A stretch of DNA of 40,262 bases from Paracoccus sp. (in: a-proteobacteria) (GTDB lineage: Bacteria > Pseudomonadota > Alphaproteobacteria > Rhodobacterales > Rhodobacteraceae): the NCBI RefSeq assembly GCF_030536915.1, contig NZ_JAUNPC010000001.1, positions 1 through 40,262 on the forward strand, in the 5' to 3' direction. Below, piece by piece: positions 25,796-34,446 of the stretch. The notes beneath the pieces are model-generated. The model made no database searches. It had not been told where the DNA came from and saw nothing but the letters and a program-made list of their open reading frames with translations. Both the position numbers and the translations under genes were made by a program. Each line of letters opens with the position of its first letter. Within the stretch, counting starts at the first letter, position 1.

Positions 25796-26703
25796 GAGGC
25801 GGTTCCTTGAAGCGCGGTGACATGGGCGCGGGCCGACCGGCCCAGCGCGGCCAGATCATAGCCCCCTTCCAGGACCGAGACCACCGGGGCCTGACCCGCC
25901 GCATCCACGATCATGCGCGTGATCGCGGCAAAGTCATCGTCCTCCCATTCCAGCGCGGCGAGCGGGTCGGCCGCATGGGCGTCGAAGCCCGCCGAGACGA
26001 TGACAAGCTGCGGCGCATGGTCCCGCAGCCTGTCGGTGATCTGCCGCCATGCCGCGCGGGCCTGCGCCCCGCCCGAGCCGGGCGGCAGCGGGAGGTTCAT
26101 CGCCTGCCCGTGCGCGCCGGTCTCACTGGCCCGCCCGGTGCCGGGATAAAGCGGCATCTGGTGGGTCGAGGCGAAGAAGGCGCGGGATTCATTCCACAAC
26201 AGATCCTGCGTGCCGTTGCCGTGATGCACGTCGAAATCCAGCACCGCCACCCTGTCCAGCCCGTGATGGTCCAGCGCCCGCACGGCGGCGATGGCGGCGG
26301 TCCCCAGCAGGCAGAAGCCCATCGCCGTCTCGCGTTCGGCGTGATGCCCCGGCGGGCGCATGGCGACGAAGGCGCGACTGTCCTCTCCGCCCAGCACCGC
26401 ATCCACCGCAGCGCAGGCCGCGCCCACGGCCCGCATCGCGGCCTCGATGCTGCCCGGCGACAGCCAGGTGTCGGCATCCAGCGCCACCTGCCCCTGCGCC
26501 GGGACCGCCGCCTTCAGCCGGGCGAGGTAGCGCTGGGGGTGGCAGCGCAGCACGTCGGCCTCAGCGGCCAGCGGCGCCTCGCGGCGGTCGAGGTTCAGGT
26601 CCGCCAGCGCGCCCAGCACCGCCTTGTGGCGGGCGACCTGCTCGGGGTGGCCGGGCGGGGTCACGTGGCGCTCGGATGCGGGATGCGTATAGAGTATCGT
26701 CAT
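25792..26703 (-). CDS. Histone deacetylase-family zinc amidohydrolase
   Basis: A 303-residue member of the HDAC/acetylpolyamine amidohydrolase/AcuC superfamily. All catalytic parts are present: paired histidines H120-H121 in RPPGHHAE, zinc ligands D158 and H160 in DFDVHHGNGTQ, the third ligand D241 in GFDAHAADPL, and the transition-state tyrosine Y282 in LEGGYD. It should remove acyl groups from an amine; the substrate may be an acetylpolyamine or an acetyl-lysine protein. It heads the minus-strand run HDAC-xseB-ispA-dxs, overlapping xseB by four bases. The start ATG at 26703 gives MTILYTHPASERH, as in homologues. Confidence 0.92.
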   Translation of the reverse strand: MTILYTHPASERHVTPPGHPEQVARHKAVLGALADLNLDRREAPLAAEADVLRCHPQRYLARLKAAVPAQGQVALDADTWLSPGSIEAAMRAVGAACAAVDAVLGGEDSRAFVAMRPPGHHAERETAMGFCLLGTAAIAAVRALDHHGLDRVAVLDFDVHHGNGTQDLLWNESRAFFASTHQMPLYPGTGRASETGAHGQAMNLPLPPGSGGAQARAAWRQITDRLRDHAPQLVIVSAGFDAHAADPLAALEWEDDDFAAITRMIVDAAGQAPVVSVLEGGYDLAALGRSARAHVTALQGTAS

Positions 26704-26778
26704 GCCCCGCAGGCTAAGGGCAACCGCTGCGGAAGCGCAATCGCCAGCATTGCAGTCCAGCGCCGCGCCTGCCGCACC

Positions 26779-26850
26779 GGTATCCGGACCAGAAAGATGT
26801 CACCGGTCCGGAGGGCAAGGAAAAGGGGCTTCTTTCTGGCTCAAATACCC
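26779..26850. repeat. Second paired inverted repeat of the GGGTATTT family
   Basis: The forward arm GGTATCCGGACCAGAAAGA (26779-26797) faces an inverted arm whose reverse complement is GGGTATTTGAGCCAGAAAGA plus AG (26829-26850). The design equals the element at 15888-15957. It lies in the 192-base gap between the mtaB stop and the start of the HDAC-like gene; the rest of that gap shows no gene. It could form a hairpin in transcripts of either strand. Confidence 0.65.
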
Positions 26851-26895
26851 ATGCGGCGCTTCAGCCGGGAATACCTGCGCCAGTCGGTGCGCGGC

Positions 26896-28146
26896 TCAGG
26901 CGGCAAGGCGGGCGCCGTCATGGCCGGTGATCGTGACCTCGACCAGCGCGCCCTCGGGCATGTCATGGGCAAAGGCGACCTCGGTGAACTGCTCGGTGCG
27001 GCCGAGGCGCGGGCCTTCGGTCAGGACGCGGTGGGTGCGGCCGACCTGCGCCTGCAGATGCACCGACAGCGCGGCCTCGCCCACGGCGCGCAGGCGCGCG
27101 GCGCGATCCTTGATCGCAGGGCCGGGGACGCGCGGCATCCGGGCGGCGGGGGTGCCCTTGCGGGCGCTGTAGGGGAAGACATGCAGGAAGGTCAGGCCGC
27201 AATCCTGCACCAGCTTCACCGAGTTCCCGAAATGCGCCTCGGTTTCCGTGGGAAAGCCCGCGATGATGTCGGCGCCGAAGACGATGCCGGGGCGCAACCG
27301 GCGGGCTTCCTCGCAGAAGGCGATGGCATCGTCGCGCAGGTGGCGGCGCTTCATGCGCTTGAGGATCAGGTCGTCGCCGTGCTGCAGGGACAGATGCAGA
27401 TGCGGCATCAGGCGCGGCTCGGTGGCGATCGCCTCCATCAGCTCGGGGTCGGCCTCGATCGAATCGATCGAGGAAATCCGCAGGCGCGGCAGGTCCGGCA
27501 CCATCTTCAGGATGCGCCGCACGAGGTTGCCCAGCCGTGGCTGCCCCGGCAGGTCCGCGCCCCAGCTTGTCAGGTCCACGCCGGTCAGCACGACCTCGTT
27601 GAAGCCCCGGTCGCGCAAGCGGCTGATCTGGTCCACCACCACGCCTGCCGGAACGGACCGCGAGTTGCCGCGGCCAAACGGGATGATGCAGAAGGTGCAG
27701 CGGTGATCGCAGCCGTTCTGGACCTGCACATAGGCGCGGTGGCGGCCGAAGCCGTCGATCAGGTGGCCCGCCGTTTCCCGCACCGACATGATGTCGTCCA
27801 CCATCACCCGCTCGGTGCCATAGTCGGGCGCGGCGAGGCTGGCCCAGGTCGCAGGCTGCATCTTCTCGTGGTTGCCGACGACGCGGGCGACCTCGGGCAT
27901 GGCGGCGAAGGTCTCGGGCTCGGTCTGGGCGGCGCAGCCGGTCACGATGATCGGCGCGCCGGGGTTTTCGCGCGACAGGCGGCGGATCTCCTGGCGGGCC
28001 TTGCGGACGGCCTCGGCAGTCACCGCGCAGGTGTTGACGATCACCGCGCCGTTCAGGCCGGCCTCGCGGGCCATCTCGGCCATCGCCTCGGATTCGTAAG
28101 CGTTGAGCCGGCAGCCCAGCGTGGCGAAGATCGGGGGAGCGATCAT
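26896..28146 (-). CDS. mtaB: tRNA t6A37 methylthiotransferase MtaB
   Basis: A 416-residue radical-SAM enzyme that turns N6-threonylcarbamoyladenosine at tRNA position 37 into its 2-methylthio form. The N-terminal UPF0004 cluster cysteines are C12 (LGCRLN), C40 (VNTCAVT) and C71 (VTGCAAQ); the radical-SAM cluster is C146, C150, C153 in [17 protein letters not shown]-like domain ends the chain. MtaB rather than MiaB is chosen because of [10 protein letters not shown] and [13 protein letters not shown]. The start at 28146 overlaps the dapF stop as ATGA; a TTG at 28161 would add five residues. The best-known substrate of this family, tRNA-Lys(UUU), is encoded 930 bases away. Confidence 0.93.
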   Translation of the reverse strand: MIAPPIFATLGCRLNAYESEAMAEMAREAGLNGAVIVNTCAVTAEAVRKARQEIRRLSRENPGAPIIVTGCAAQTEPETFAAMPEVARVVGNHEKMQPATWASLAAPDYGTERVMVDDIMSVRETAGHLIDGFGRHRAYVQVQNGCDHRCTFCIIPFGRGNSRSVPAGVVVDQISRLRDRGFNEVVLTGVDLTSWGADLPGQPRLGNLVRRILKMVPDLPRLRISSIDSIEADPELMEAIATEPRLMPHLHLSLQHGDDLILKRMKRRHLRDDAIAFCEEARRLRPGIVFGADIIAGFPTETEAHFGNSVKLVQDCGLTFLHVFPYSARKGTPAARMPRVPGPAIKDRAARLRAVGEAALSVHLQAQVGRTHRVLTEGPRLGRTEQFTEVAFAHDMPEGALVEVTITGHDGARLAA

Positions 28147-28976
28147 GTCGCGGCCAGCCAATCGGGGGACAGCACGCCGTCGAAGACGTGCGCCACGGGG
28201 CCGGTCAGCCAGACCCCGTCCTCGCGCCAGTCCACGGCCAGCGTGCCGCCGTCGAGGTCCAGCACCACCCGCCGCCCCGTCAGCCCGCGCCGATGCGCCG
28301 CGACCGCAGTCGCGCAGGCCCCGGACCCGCAGGCGAGCGTGACGCCCGCGCCACGTTCCCAGACCCGCATCCGCAGGCGGTCGGGGGCGGTCAGCGAGGC
28401 GAATTCCACATTCGTGCGTTCGGGGAACAGCGGGTCATACTCGATCCGGGGGCCGATCGTGGTCAGGTCCACTGCCTCGGCATCGGGGACGAAGAAGACG
28501 CAATGGGGATTGCCCATGCCCACCGCCGCGGGGCTGCCGTCCAGCGGGAGCCGCTCGGTGTCCATCTCGCGCGCCAGCGGCACCTCGTCCCAAGCAAGCT
28601 GGGGATGCCCCATGTTGACATGGACCTGCCCGCCCGCGCGTTCCGCCTCCAGCATCCCGCGCCGCGTGGAAAAGCGCACCCGGTCCCGCCCCAGATGGCG
28701 CATCATCAGCTCGGCCACGCAGCGCGAGGCATTGCCGCAGGCCCCCGCCTCGGACCCGTCGGCGTTCCAGAACTCCAGCCAATAGTCCGCCGCATTGTCG
28801 GGGCGGATCTCGGCCAGCTGGTCGAAGCCCACGCCCCGGTTGCGGTCCCCCAGCGCTTGCGCCAGCGCAGGCGTCACCCGCCGCTGCAGGGCGCCGTGCG
28901 AGTCGATGATGACGAAGTCGTTGCCCGCCCCGTGCATCTTGACGAAGCCGAGGCCGCCCGGGTTTTCCTGTTCCAT
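28143..28976 (-). CDS. dapF: Diaminopimelate epimerase
   Basis: A 277-residue cytoplasmic racemase that interconverts LL- and meso-diaminopimelate, the penultimate step to lysine and a source of peptidoglycan cross-links. The two catalytic cysteines are C80 (ACGNASRC) and C216 (ACGSGACAT); the N-terminal block is [15 protein letters not shown] and [12 protein letters not shown] follows mid-chain. Length equals E. coli DapF (274). It is the first gene of a two-gene unit with mtaB, sharing ATGA, and is divergent from tRNA-Lys with 96 bases between. Confidence 0.96.
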   Translation of the reverse strand: MEQENPGGLGFVKMHGAGNDFVIIDSHGALQRRVTPALAQALGDRNRGVGFDQLAEIRPDNAADYWLEFWNADGSEAGACGNASRCVAELMMRHLGRDRVRFSTRRGMLEAERAGGQVHVNMGHPQLAWDEVPLAREMDTERLPLDGSPAAVGMGNPHCVFFVPDAEAVDLTTIGPRIEYDPLFPERTNVEFASLTAPDRLRMRVWERGAGVTLACGSGACATAVAAHRRGLTGRRVVLDLDGGTLAVDWREDGVWLTGPVAHVFDGVLSPDWLAAT

Positions 28977-29030
28977 CGCGGCGATATACGCGCGCCGTCA
29001 TGATTCCGCCAGATGCGCGGCGATTTGGCC

Positions 29031-29059
29031 TTGACCCCCGCTACGCGCATCCGTAAGGA
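29031..29059 (+). promoter_or_regulatory. Candidate promoter of tRNA-Lys
   Basis: TTGACC (29031-29036) and TAAGGA (29054-29059) are 17 bases apart, placing a start near 29066 and the tRNA seven bases later. The -35 is near consensus; the -10 is weak in its second half. The position just upstream of a tRNA is what makes it credible. Confidence 0.45.
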
Positions 29060-29072
29060 GACGCCCTGTGTT

Positions 29073-29148
29073 GGGCCCATAGCTCAGTTGGTAGAGCAAC
29101 TGACTTTTAATCAGTGGGTCACAGGTTCGAATCCTGTTGGGCTCACCA
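29073..29148 (+). tRNA. tRNA-Lys (anticodon TTT)
   Basis: A complete cloverleaf with the CCA end encoded. The acceptor stem GGGCCCA pairs with TGGGCTC (one G-T pair), the discriminator is A, the D arm is GCTC-AGTTGGTA-GAGC, the anticodon stem ACTGA/TCAGT holds the loop CTTTTAA with anticodon TTT at 29106-29108 and A at position 37, and the T arm ACAGG-TTCGAAT-CCTGT is perfect. A37 after U36 is the usual target for t6A, the substrate of MtaB. A weak hairpin with four T residues (29172-29200) may end the transcript. Confidence 0.97.
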
Positions 29149-29501
29149 CTGAAACCCCCTGCGACATCGACGCGCACCATCCGGCCCGGCTTGCGCTTTT
29201 GTGACTCCGTTTGTCCGGGGCAGGTGATTGACGCCCCGGAACTGTCCCTGTAGCTCGGCGTCAAAGCAGTTTCTGGCAGGCTGAGGCCGTTTTCCGACCT
29301 TGCGGATACGCAAGGGGCGGGCATAGTCCGGCCCGGAGGCGCGTATCGTGCCTGCCCCGTGGCGTCCCCGCGATGGCCCCTGGAAAGCGCTTGCGGCGGG
29401 ACCGTTTCCCTGCGCCGCGCCAAGAACCCGGCCCGCGCGGTCGATCCAATCGCGCGGCGCTGCAAGCCGCAACCGGACGAAGAAAGGCAAGCCGCCGACG
29501 A
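29149..29501 (+). other. 353-base non-coding leader before the Mrp antiporter operon, rich in hairpins
   Basis: No gene is seen on either strand. After a weak terminator-like hairpin (29172-29200) come consecutive perfect or near-perfect stems: P1 CCGGGGC/GCCCCGG (29215-29221 with 29233-29239), P2 CTCGGC/GCTGAG (29254-29259 with 29280-29285, one G-U pair), P3 CCTTGCG-GATA-CGCAAGG (29298-29315), P4 GGGGCGGGCA/TGCCTGCCCC (29314-29323 with 29349-29358, one G-U pair) and P5 CCGCGCG/CGCGCGG (29433-29439 with 29451-29457). P1 also flanks TTGACG (29228-29233), a possible -35 with TAGCTC 17 bases on, so P1 could be an operator instead of RNA. This is a candidate cis-regulatory leader. Confidence 0.5.
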
Positions 29502-32480
29502 ATGCTCGCCCAGAACCTCCTTCTCCTGCTTGCGGTGCTGCCCTTCGCGGGCGCGATCCTGGCCGTCACCATGCCCGTCACCGCCCGCAACGCCGAGGTA
29601 GTGCTGGCAGGCGGCGTGATGATCGCGGGGCTGCTGGCGCTGTTTGCGGTCATGGGGGATGTGGCCGATGCGCAGGCTGTGGCCCGCAGCATCCAATGGG
29701 CGCCCTCGCTGGGGCTTGACGTCACGCTGCGGCTGGACGGCTTTTCCTGGCTGATGCTGCTTCTGGTCTACGGCATCGGGCTGCTGGTCGTCATCTACGC
29801 CCGCTACTACCTGTCGCCCTCGGACCCGGTGCCGCGGTTCTACGGCTTCCTGCTGGCCTTCGCGGGGTCGATGGTGGGGATGCTGATTTCCGGCAACATC
29901 ATCCTGATGGTGGTGTTCTGGGAACTGACCAGCCTCTTTTCCTTCCTGCTGATCGGCTACTGGAACCACAATGCCGCCGCCCGCGACGGGGCGAGGACCG
30001 CGCTGATCGTGACCGGCGCCGGGGGCCTCTGCCTGCTGATGGCGATGATCCTGCTGGGCCATGCCGCCGGCAGCTACCACCTGGACGACGTGCTGGCCGC
30101 GGGCGACCGGGTGCGGGCGCATCCCTGGTATGGCTGGATCCTCGGGCTGTTCCTGATCGGCGCCTTCACCAAGTCGGCGCAGTTCCCGTTCCATTTCTGG
30201 CTGCCGAACGCGATGGCGGCGCCCACGCCGGTTTCAGCCTACCTGCATTCCGCGACAATGGTGAAGGCGGGGGTGTTCATCCTTGTCCGCTTCTCGCCCG
30301 TGCTGGGCGGCACCGATGCCTGGTTCTGGATTGTCGCGGGCACCGGGATGCTGACCCTGCTGCTGGGCGCGGTGATCGCGCTGTGGCGCAACGACCTGAA
30401 GGGGCTCTTGGCCTATTCGACCATCAGCCATCTCGGGCTGATCACCGCGCTGTGCGGCATGGGCAGCGGCGCGGCGATCGTGGCCGCGATCTTCCACATC
30501 ATGAACCACGCGGTCTTCAAGGCCTCGCTGTTCATGGCCGCGGGCATCATCGACCACGAGACCGGCACCCGCGACATGCGCCGCCTCAGCGGGCTGCGCC
30601 ATTCCATGCCGCGCACCGCGGCGCTGGCCATCGTCGCCGCCGCCGCCATGGGGGGCGTGCCGCTGCTGAACGGCTTTCTGTCGAAGGAGATGTTCTTCGC
30701 CGAGGCCGCCGACTGGCACAACGGCACCTGGCTGGACGCCGCCCTGCCCTATATCGCTACCATCGCCAGCACCTTCAGCGTGGCCTATTCGCTGCGCTTC
30801 ATCGTCACCGTCTTCTTCGGCCCCCCGGCCACCGACCTGCCCAAGGAACCGCACGAGCCGCCGGCCTGGATGCGCCGCCCGGTCGAGTTCCTGGTTGCCA
30901 TCGTCCTGCTGGTGGGCCTGTGGCCTGCCGCCCTGATCGGCGGCCCGCTGCATTCGGGCGTGCTGGCGGTGCTGGGCGACAACGCGCCCTATTACAGCCT
31001 GGCGCTGTGGCACGGCTTCAACGTCGCCCTGACGATGAGCTTCGTCGCCCTGGTGGCGGGCACGATCCTGTATTTCCTGATGGCGCGGCGCGTGTCCGAG
31101 GCGAACGAGGCGCCGGCCTTCCTGTCGCTGGTCCGCGGCCAGCAGGTCTTCGACCGGCTGATGCTGGTGCTGACCCGCAAGTGGCCCGCCTGGGCCTATC
31201 GCCGGATCGGCAGCCCGCGCCTGCAGGTGCAGTTGCGGCTGCTGGTGCTGCTCAGCCTCGGGGCGACGGCGGCGACGCTGTGGGGCGCCGCGCGGCTGGT
31301 GCCCGAAGGATTGCTGCAGAACTTCGACGCGACCTTCGCGCTGCTGTGGATGGGGGGCATCGCATGCGCCATCGGTGCGGCGATCCAGGCCAAGTACCAC
31401 CGCTTTGCCGCGCTGGCGCTGCTGGGGGGCGCCGGGCTGGTGACGGCCGTGACATTCGCCTGGTTCTCGGCCCCCGACCTCGCGGTGACGCAGACCCTGG
31501 TCGAGATCATGACAACCGTGCTGCTGCTGCTGGGCCTGCGCTGGCTGCCCAAGCGCATGAAGCTGATCGAGGGCGACGACCGCTTCACCGCCCGCAGGCG
31601 GCGGGCCATCGATTTCGTTGTGGCGACCGTCTGCGGCGCGGGCGTCGCGGCCATCGCCTTCGCGGTGATGACCACGCCCGCCGGGCTGACCATCGGCGAC
31701 TGGTTCCGCCGCAATTCCTATGCCGAGGGCGGCGGCACGAACGCCGTCAACGTGATCCTGGTGGACTTCCGCGCCTTCGACACCCTGGGCGAGATCACCG
31801 TGTTGGGGATCGTGGCGCTGACCTGCTACGCGCTGCTGCGCCGCTTCCGCCCGGCGCCGGAAAGCGTGGCGCTGCCCTCGCAGCAGACCTTCAACGAACT
31901 GCCCCCCCTCGACCCCGAGCGCGAGCGCGAGGCGGATCGCGAGCCCACACGGCATGACGTGATGATGATGATCCCCTCGGTCATCATGCAGTGGATGTTC
32001 CCGCTGACCGTGGCGCTGTCGATGTATCTGTTCCTGCGCGGCCATGACCTGCCGGGCGGCGGCTTCGCGGGCGGCGTCGCCTTCGCCATCGGTCTGCTGC
32101 TGCAATACCTGGCAAGGGACGTGCGCTGGGTGGAAAGCCGCATCACCATCCTGCCGGTGCGCTGGATCGGGCTGGGGCTGGTGATCGCGGTGGCGACCGG
32201 CATGGGCTCGTTCCTGTTCGGCTATCCGTTCCTGACGGCCCATGCCCAGTATGTCACCCTGCCGGTGATCGGGCAGGTTCCGGCGGCGACGGCGCTGATC
32301 TTCGACCTCGGCGTCTTCGCCACGGTGGTGGGGGCGACCGTGCTGATCCAGATCGCCATCGCCCACCAGTCGCTGCGCTCGTCCCGCCTGCGGGCGCGCG
32401 AGACCGCAGCCGACGCCGACCCGAAGGAGGAGCAGGAAAACCGCCACGAGGAACAGGAACAACAGCGGGAGGGCGTGTGA
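29502..32480 (+). CDS. mnhA: Mrp-type Na+(K+)/H+ antiporter, fused A and B subunits
   Basis: A 992-residue inner-membrane protein. Residues 1 to about 800 are MnhA/MrpA, a NuoL-like subunit: the conserved glutamate lies in FWELTSLFSFLLIGYW near 143 and the channel lysines in FTKSAQFPFHFWLPNAM and SATMVKAGVF. The last part, from about 818 (MIPSVIMQWMFPLTVALSMY, LRGHDLPGGGFAGGVAF) to 965, is MnhB, which is a separate protein in the seven-gene Bacillus type. This fusion defines the six-gene type known from rhizobia (PhaAB). The start is ATG 29502 (MLAQNLLLLL); upstream ATGs in frame would add 43 Arg-rich residues and are rejected. The stop shares bases with mnhC (TGATG). Confidence 0.93.
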   Translation: MLAQNLLLLLAVLPFAGAILAVTMPVTARNAEVVLAGGVMIAGLLALFAVMGDVADAQAVARSIQWAPSLGLDVTLRLDGFSWLMLLLVYGIGLLVVIYARYYLSPSDPVPRFYGFLLAFAGSMVGMLISGNIILMVVFWELTSLFSFLLIGYWNHNAAARDGARTALIVTGAGGLCLLMAMILLGHAAGSYHLDDVLAAGDRVRAHPWYGWILGLFLIGAFTKSAQFPFHFWLPNAMAAPTPVSAYLHSATMVKAGVFILVRFSPVLGGTDAWFWIVAGTGMLTLLLGAVIALWRNDLKGLLAYSTISHLGLITALCGMGSGAAIVAAIFHIMNHAVFKASLFMAAGIIDHETGTRDMRRLSGLRHSMPRTAALAIVAAAAMGGVPLLNGFLSKEMFFAEAADWHNGTWLDAALPYIATIASTFSVAYSLRFIVTVFFGPPATDLPKEPHEPPAWMRRPVEFLVAIVLLVGLWPAALIGGPLHSGVLAVLGDNAPYYSLALWHGFNVALTMSFVALVAGTILYFLMARRVSEANEAPAFLSLVRGQQVFDRLMLVLTRKWPAWAYRRIGSPRLQVQLRLLVLLSLGATAATLWGAARLVPEGLLQNFDATFALLWMGGIACAIGAAIQAKYHRFAALALLGGAGLVTAVTFAWFSAPDLAVTQTLVEIMTTVLLLLGLRWLPKRMKLIEGDDRFTARRRRAIDFVVATVCGAGVAAIAFAVMTTPAGLTIGDWFRRNSYAEGGGTNAVNVILVDFRAFDTLGEITVLGIVALTCYALLRRFRPAPESVALPSQQTFNELPPLDPEREREADREPTRHDVMMMIPSVIMQWMFPLTVALSMYLFLRGHDLPGGGFAGGVAFAIGLLLQYLARDVRWVESRITILPVRWIGLGLVIAVATGMGSFLFGYPFLTAHAQYVTLPVIGQVPAATALIFDLGVFATVVGATVLIQIAIAHQSLRSSRLRARETAADADPKEEQENRHEEQEQQREGV

Positions 32481-32824
32481 TGGAACTGACCTTGTCCCTT
32501 GGCATCGGCGTGCTGGTCGCATCCGGCGTCTGGCTGACCCTGCGGCCGCGCACCTTCCAGGTCATCGTCGGCCTCTGCCTGCTGTCCTATGGCGTCAACC
32601 TGTTCATCTTCGCCATGGGCCGGCTGGCGACGGGCGCCGCGCCCATCATGCCCAAGGGCGGCTTCGTCAACCCCGACGCCTATGCCGATCCGGTGCCGCA
32701 GGCCCTGGTGCTGACCGCCATCGTCATCAGCTTCGCCACCACCGCCCTGTTCCTTGTCGTCATCATGGCCTCGCGCGGGCTGACCGGCACCGACCACGTC
32801 GACGGAAGGGAGCGCGGCCAGTGA
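32480..32824 (+). CDS. mnhC: Mrp antiporter subunit C
   Basis: A 114-residue NuoK-like membrane subunit with three helices. The family blocks GVWLTLRPRTFQVIVGLCLL, YGVNLFIFAMGRL and DPVPQALVLTAIVISFATTA are clear, the last with the conserved DP-QALVLTAIVI pattern of MnhC. It starts at ATG 32480, overlapping the mnhA stop by one base; a GTG one codon upstream is also possible. It ends in a short charged tail (GTDHVDGRERGQ). It works only in the Mrp complex with A, D and the small subunits. Confidence 0.94.
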   Translation: MELTLSLGIGVLVASGVWLTLRPRTFQVIVGLCLLSYGVNLFIFAMGRLATGAAPIMPKGGFVNPDAYADPVPQALVLTAIVISFATTALFLVVIMASRGLTGTDHVDGRERGQ

Positions 32825-34446
32825 TCTCTCCGGCCCATATCGTCGTCCTGCCGATCCTGATCCCGCTGCTGGCGGGGGGGATCATGCTGATGTATGACGA
32901 ACGCCAGCGGCGGCTGAAACTGGCGATCGGCATCCTGTCCTGCGTGCTGCAGCTGGCCGCCGCCATCGCGCTGGTCGATCGCGCCGGCGGCTCGGCCGAC
33001 ATGGGGCGCAACATCGTCACCCTGTATCTGCTGGGCGACTGGCCCTCGCCCTTCGGCATCGTGCTGGTGCTGGACCGGCTGGCCGCGGTGATGCTGCTGC
33101 TGAGTTCGATCGTCGCCCTGCCGGCGCTGCTTTACGCAGGCGCGGGATGGCACCGGAACGGGCAGCATTTCTCGCCCCTGTTCCAGTTCCTGCTGATGGG
33201 GGTCAACGGGTCGTTCCTGACCGGCGACCTGTTCAACCTCTTCGTCTTCTTCGAGGTGATGCTGGCGGCCTCCTACGGCTTGCTGCTGCACGGCACGGGC
33301 CGGGTCCGGGTCGGGGCGGGGCTGCACTACATCGCCGTCAACCTGGTCGCGGCGATGCTGTTCCTGCTGGGCGTCTCGTTGATCTACGGGGCCACCGGTA
33401 CGCTGAACATGGCAGATCTCGCGTCCCGCATCCCGCGGCTGTCCGAGGCCGACCGCCCCATGGTCCATGCGGCGGCGGCGCTGCTGTCGGGGGCCTTTCT
33501 TGTCAAGGCGGCGATGTGGCCGCTGTGCTTCTGGCTGCCCAACGCCTATGGCGCGGCCTCGCCGCCGGTCGCGGCGGTCTTCTCGCTGCTGACAAAGGTC
33601 GGGGCCTATGTGGTGATCCGCCTCGGCCTGCTGCTCTTCGGCGCGGGGGCGGGCGACTCGGCGGGTTTCGGCGCCAACGTGCTGGCGGCGGGCGGCATGG
33701 CCACCATGATCTTCGGCGCGCTGGGGGTGCTGCAGGCGCAGGACCTGGGCCGGATGACCGGCAACCTGGTGCTGGTGTCCTCGGGGACGCTGCTGGCGGT
33801 CGTGGGGCTGGCGCAGATCTACGACGACGCGCCGATGCTGACGGCGGCGCTTTATTACATGATCGCCTCGACCATCGCGATCGCGGCGCTGTTCCTGCTG
33901 GCGGAACCCATCGGCCGCAAGGAAGGCGGCATCGCCGGGCTTCTGGCCATCACCGCCGAGGCCTATGCCGACCCCGAGGAAGAGATCGACGAGCCGACCG
34001 ACGAGGGCCGGGCCATCCCCGGGGCGACCGCGCTGCTGGGCGTGGCCTTCCTGGCCTGCGTGCTGGTGGTGGCGGGCCTGCCGCCGCTGGCGGGGTTCCT
34101 CGGCAAGTTCGGGATGCTGTCGGGCGCGGTCGAGCGCGCCAAGGTCCTGCCCGGCATGTGGGGCCACTGGGCCTTCGTGGTGCTGCTGATCGTGACGGGC
34201 TTCTGCGCGCTGGTGGCGATGGTCCGCTGGGGCATCCAGAGCCTCTGGGCCAACACCGAGGAACCGCCGCTGCCGATGCTCGAGATCGTGCCGATCCTGA
34301 TGCTGGTGGCGACGGTCGTCCTTCTGTCGATCCAGGCGGAACCGGCATTGCGCTACCTGGAACGCACCGCCGACGCCCTGACCCAGAACCAGGTCTATAT
34401 CGGGGGCGTGCTGACCGCGCCGCCGGTGGGGTCTGACGATCCATGA
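32821..34446 (+). CDS. mnhD: Mrp antiporter subunit D
   Basis: A 541-residue NuoM/N-like proton-channel subunit with about fourteen helices. The conserved glutamate is in LFNLFVFFEVMLAASYGLLL near residue 140, and channel lysines in SGAFLVKAAMWPLCFWLPNAY and VFSLLTKVGAYVVIRLG. A charged loop (EAYADPEEEIDEPTDEGRA) near 380 is longer than usual. It starts with GTG 32821, overlapping mnhC by four bases (GTGA); no better ATG start exists before the first helix. Its stop overlaps mnhE as ATGA. Confidence 0.94.
   Translation: MISPAHIVVLPILIPLLAGGIMLMYDERQRRLKLAIGILSCVLQLAAAIALVDRAGGSADMGRNIVTLYLLGDWPSPFGIVLVLDRLAAVMLLLSSIVALPALLYAGAGWHRNGQHFSPLFQFLLMGVNGSFLTGDLFNLFVFFEVMLAASYGLLLHGTGRVRVGAGLHYIAVNLVAAMLFLLGVSLIYGATGTLNMADLASRIPRLSEADRPMVHAAAALLSGAFLVKAAMWPLCFWLPNAYGAASPPVAAVFSLLTKVGAYVVIRLGLLLFGAGAGDSAGFGANVLAAGGMATMIFGALGVLQAQDLGRMTGNLVLVSSGTLLAVVGLAQIYDDAPMLTAALYYMIASTIAIAALFLLAEPIGRKEGGIAGLLAITAEAYADPEEEIDEPTDEGRAIPGATALLGVAFLACVLVVAGLPPLAGFLGKFGMLSGAVERAKVLPGMWGHWAFVVLLIVTGFCALVAMVRWGIQSLWANTEEPPLPMLEIVPILMLVATVVLLSIQAEPALRYLERTADALTQNQVYIGGVLTAPPVGSDDP

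Noticed and set aside
29373..29501. 43-codon N-terminal extension of mnhA
   Set aside because: Arg/Pro-rich, no membrane character, overlaps stem P5; homologues start at the hydrophobic helix as from ATG 29502.
30234..32522. 762-codon open frame on the minus strand over mnhA
   Set aside because: The translation is Gln/His/Arg-rich and featureless, as expected for the complement of a G+C-rich membrane protein gene.
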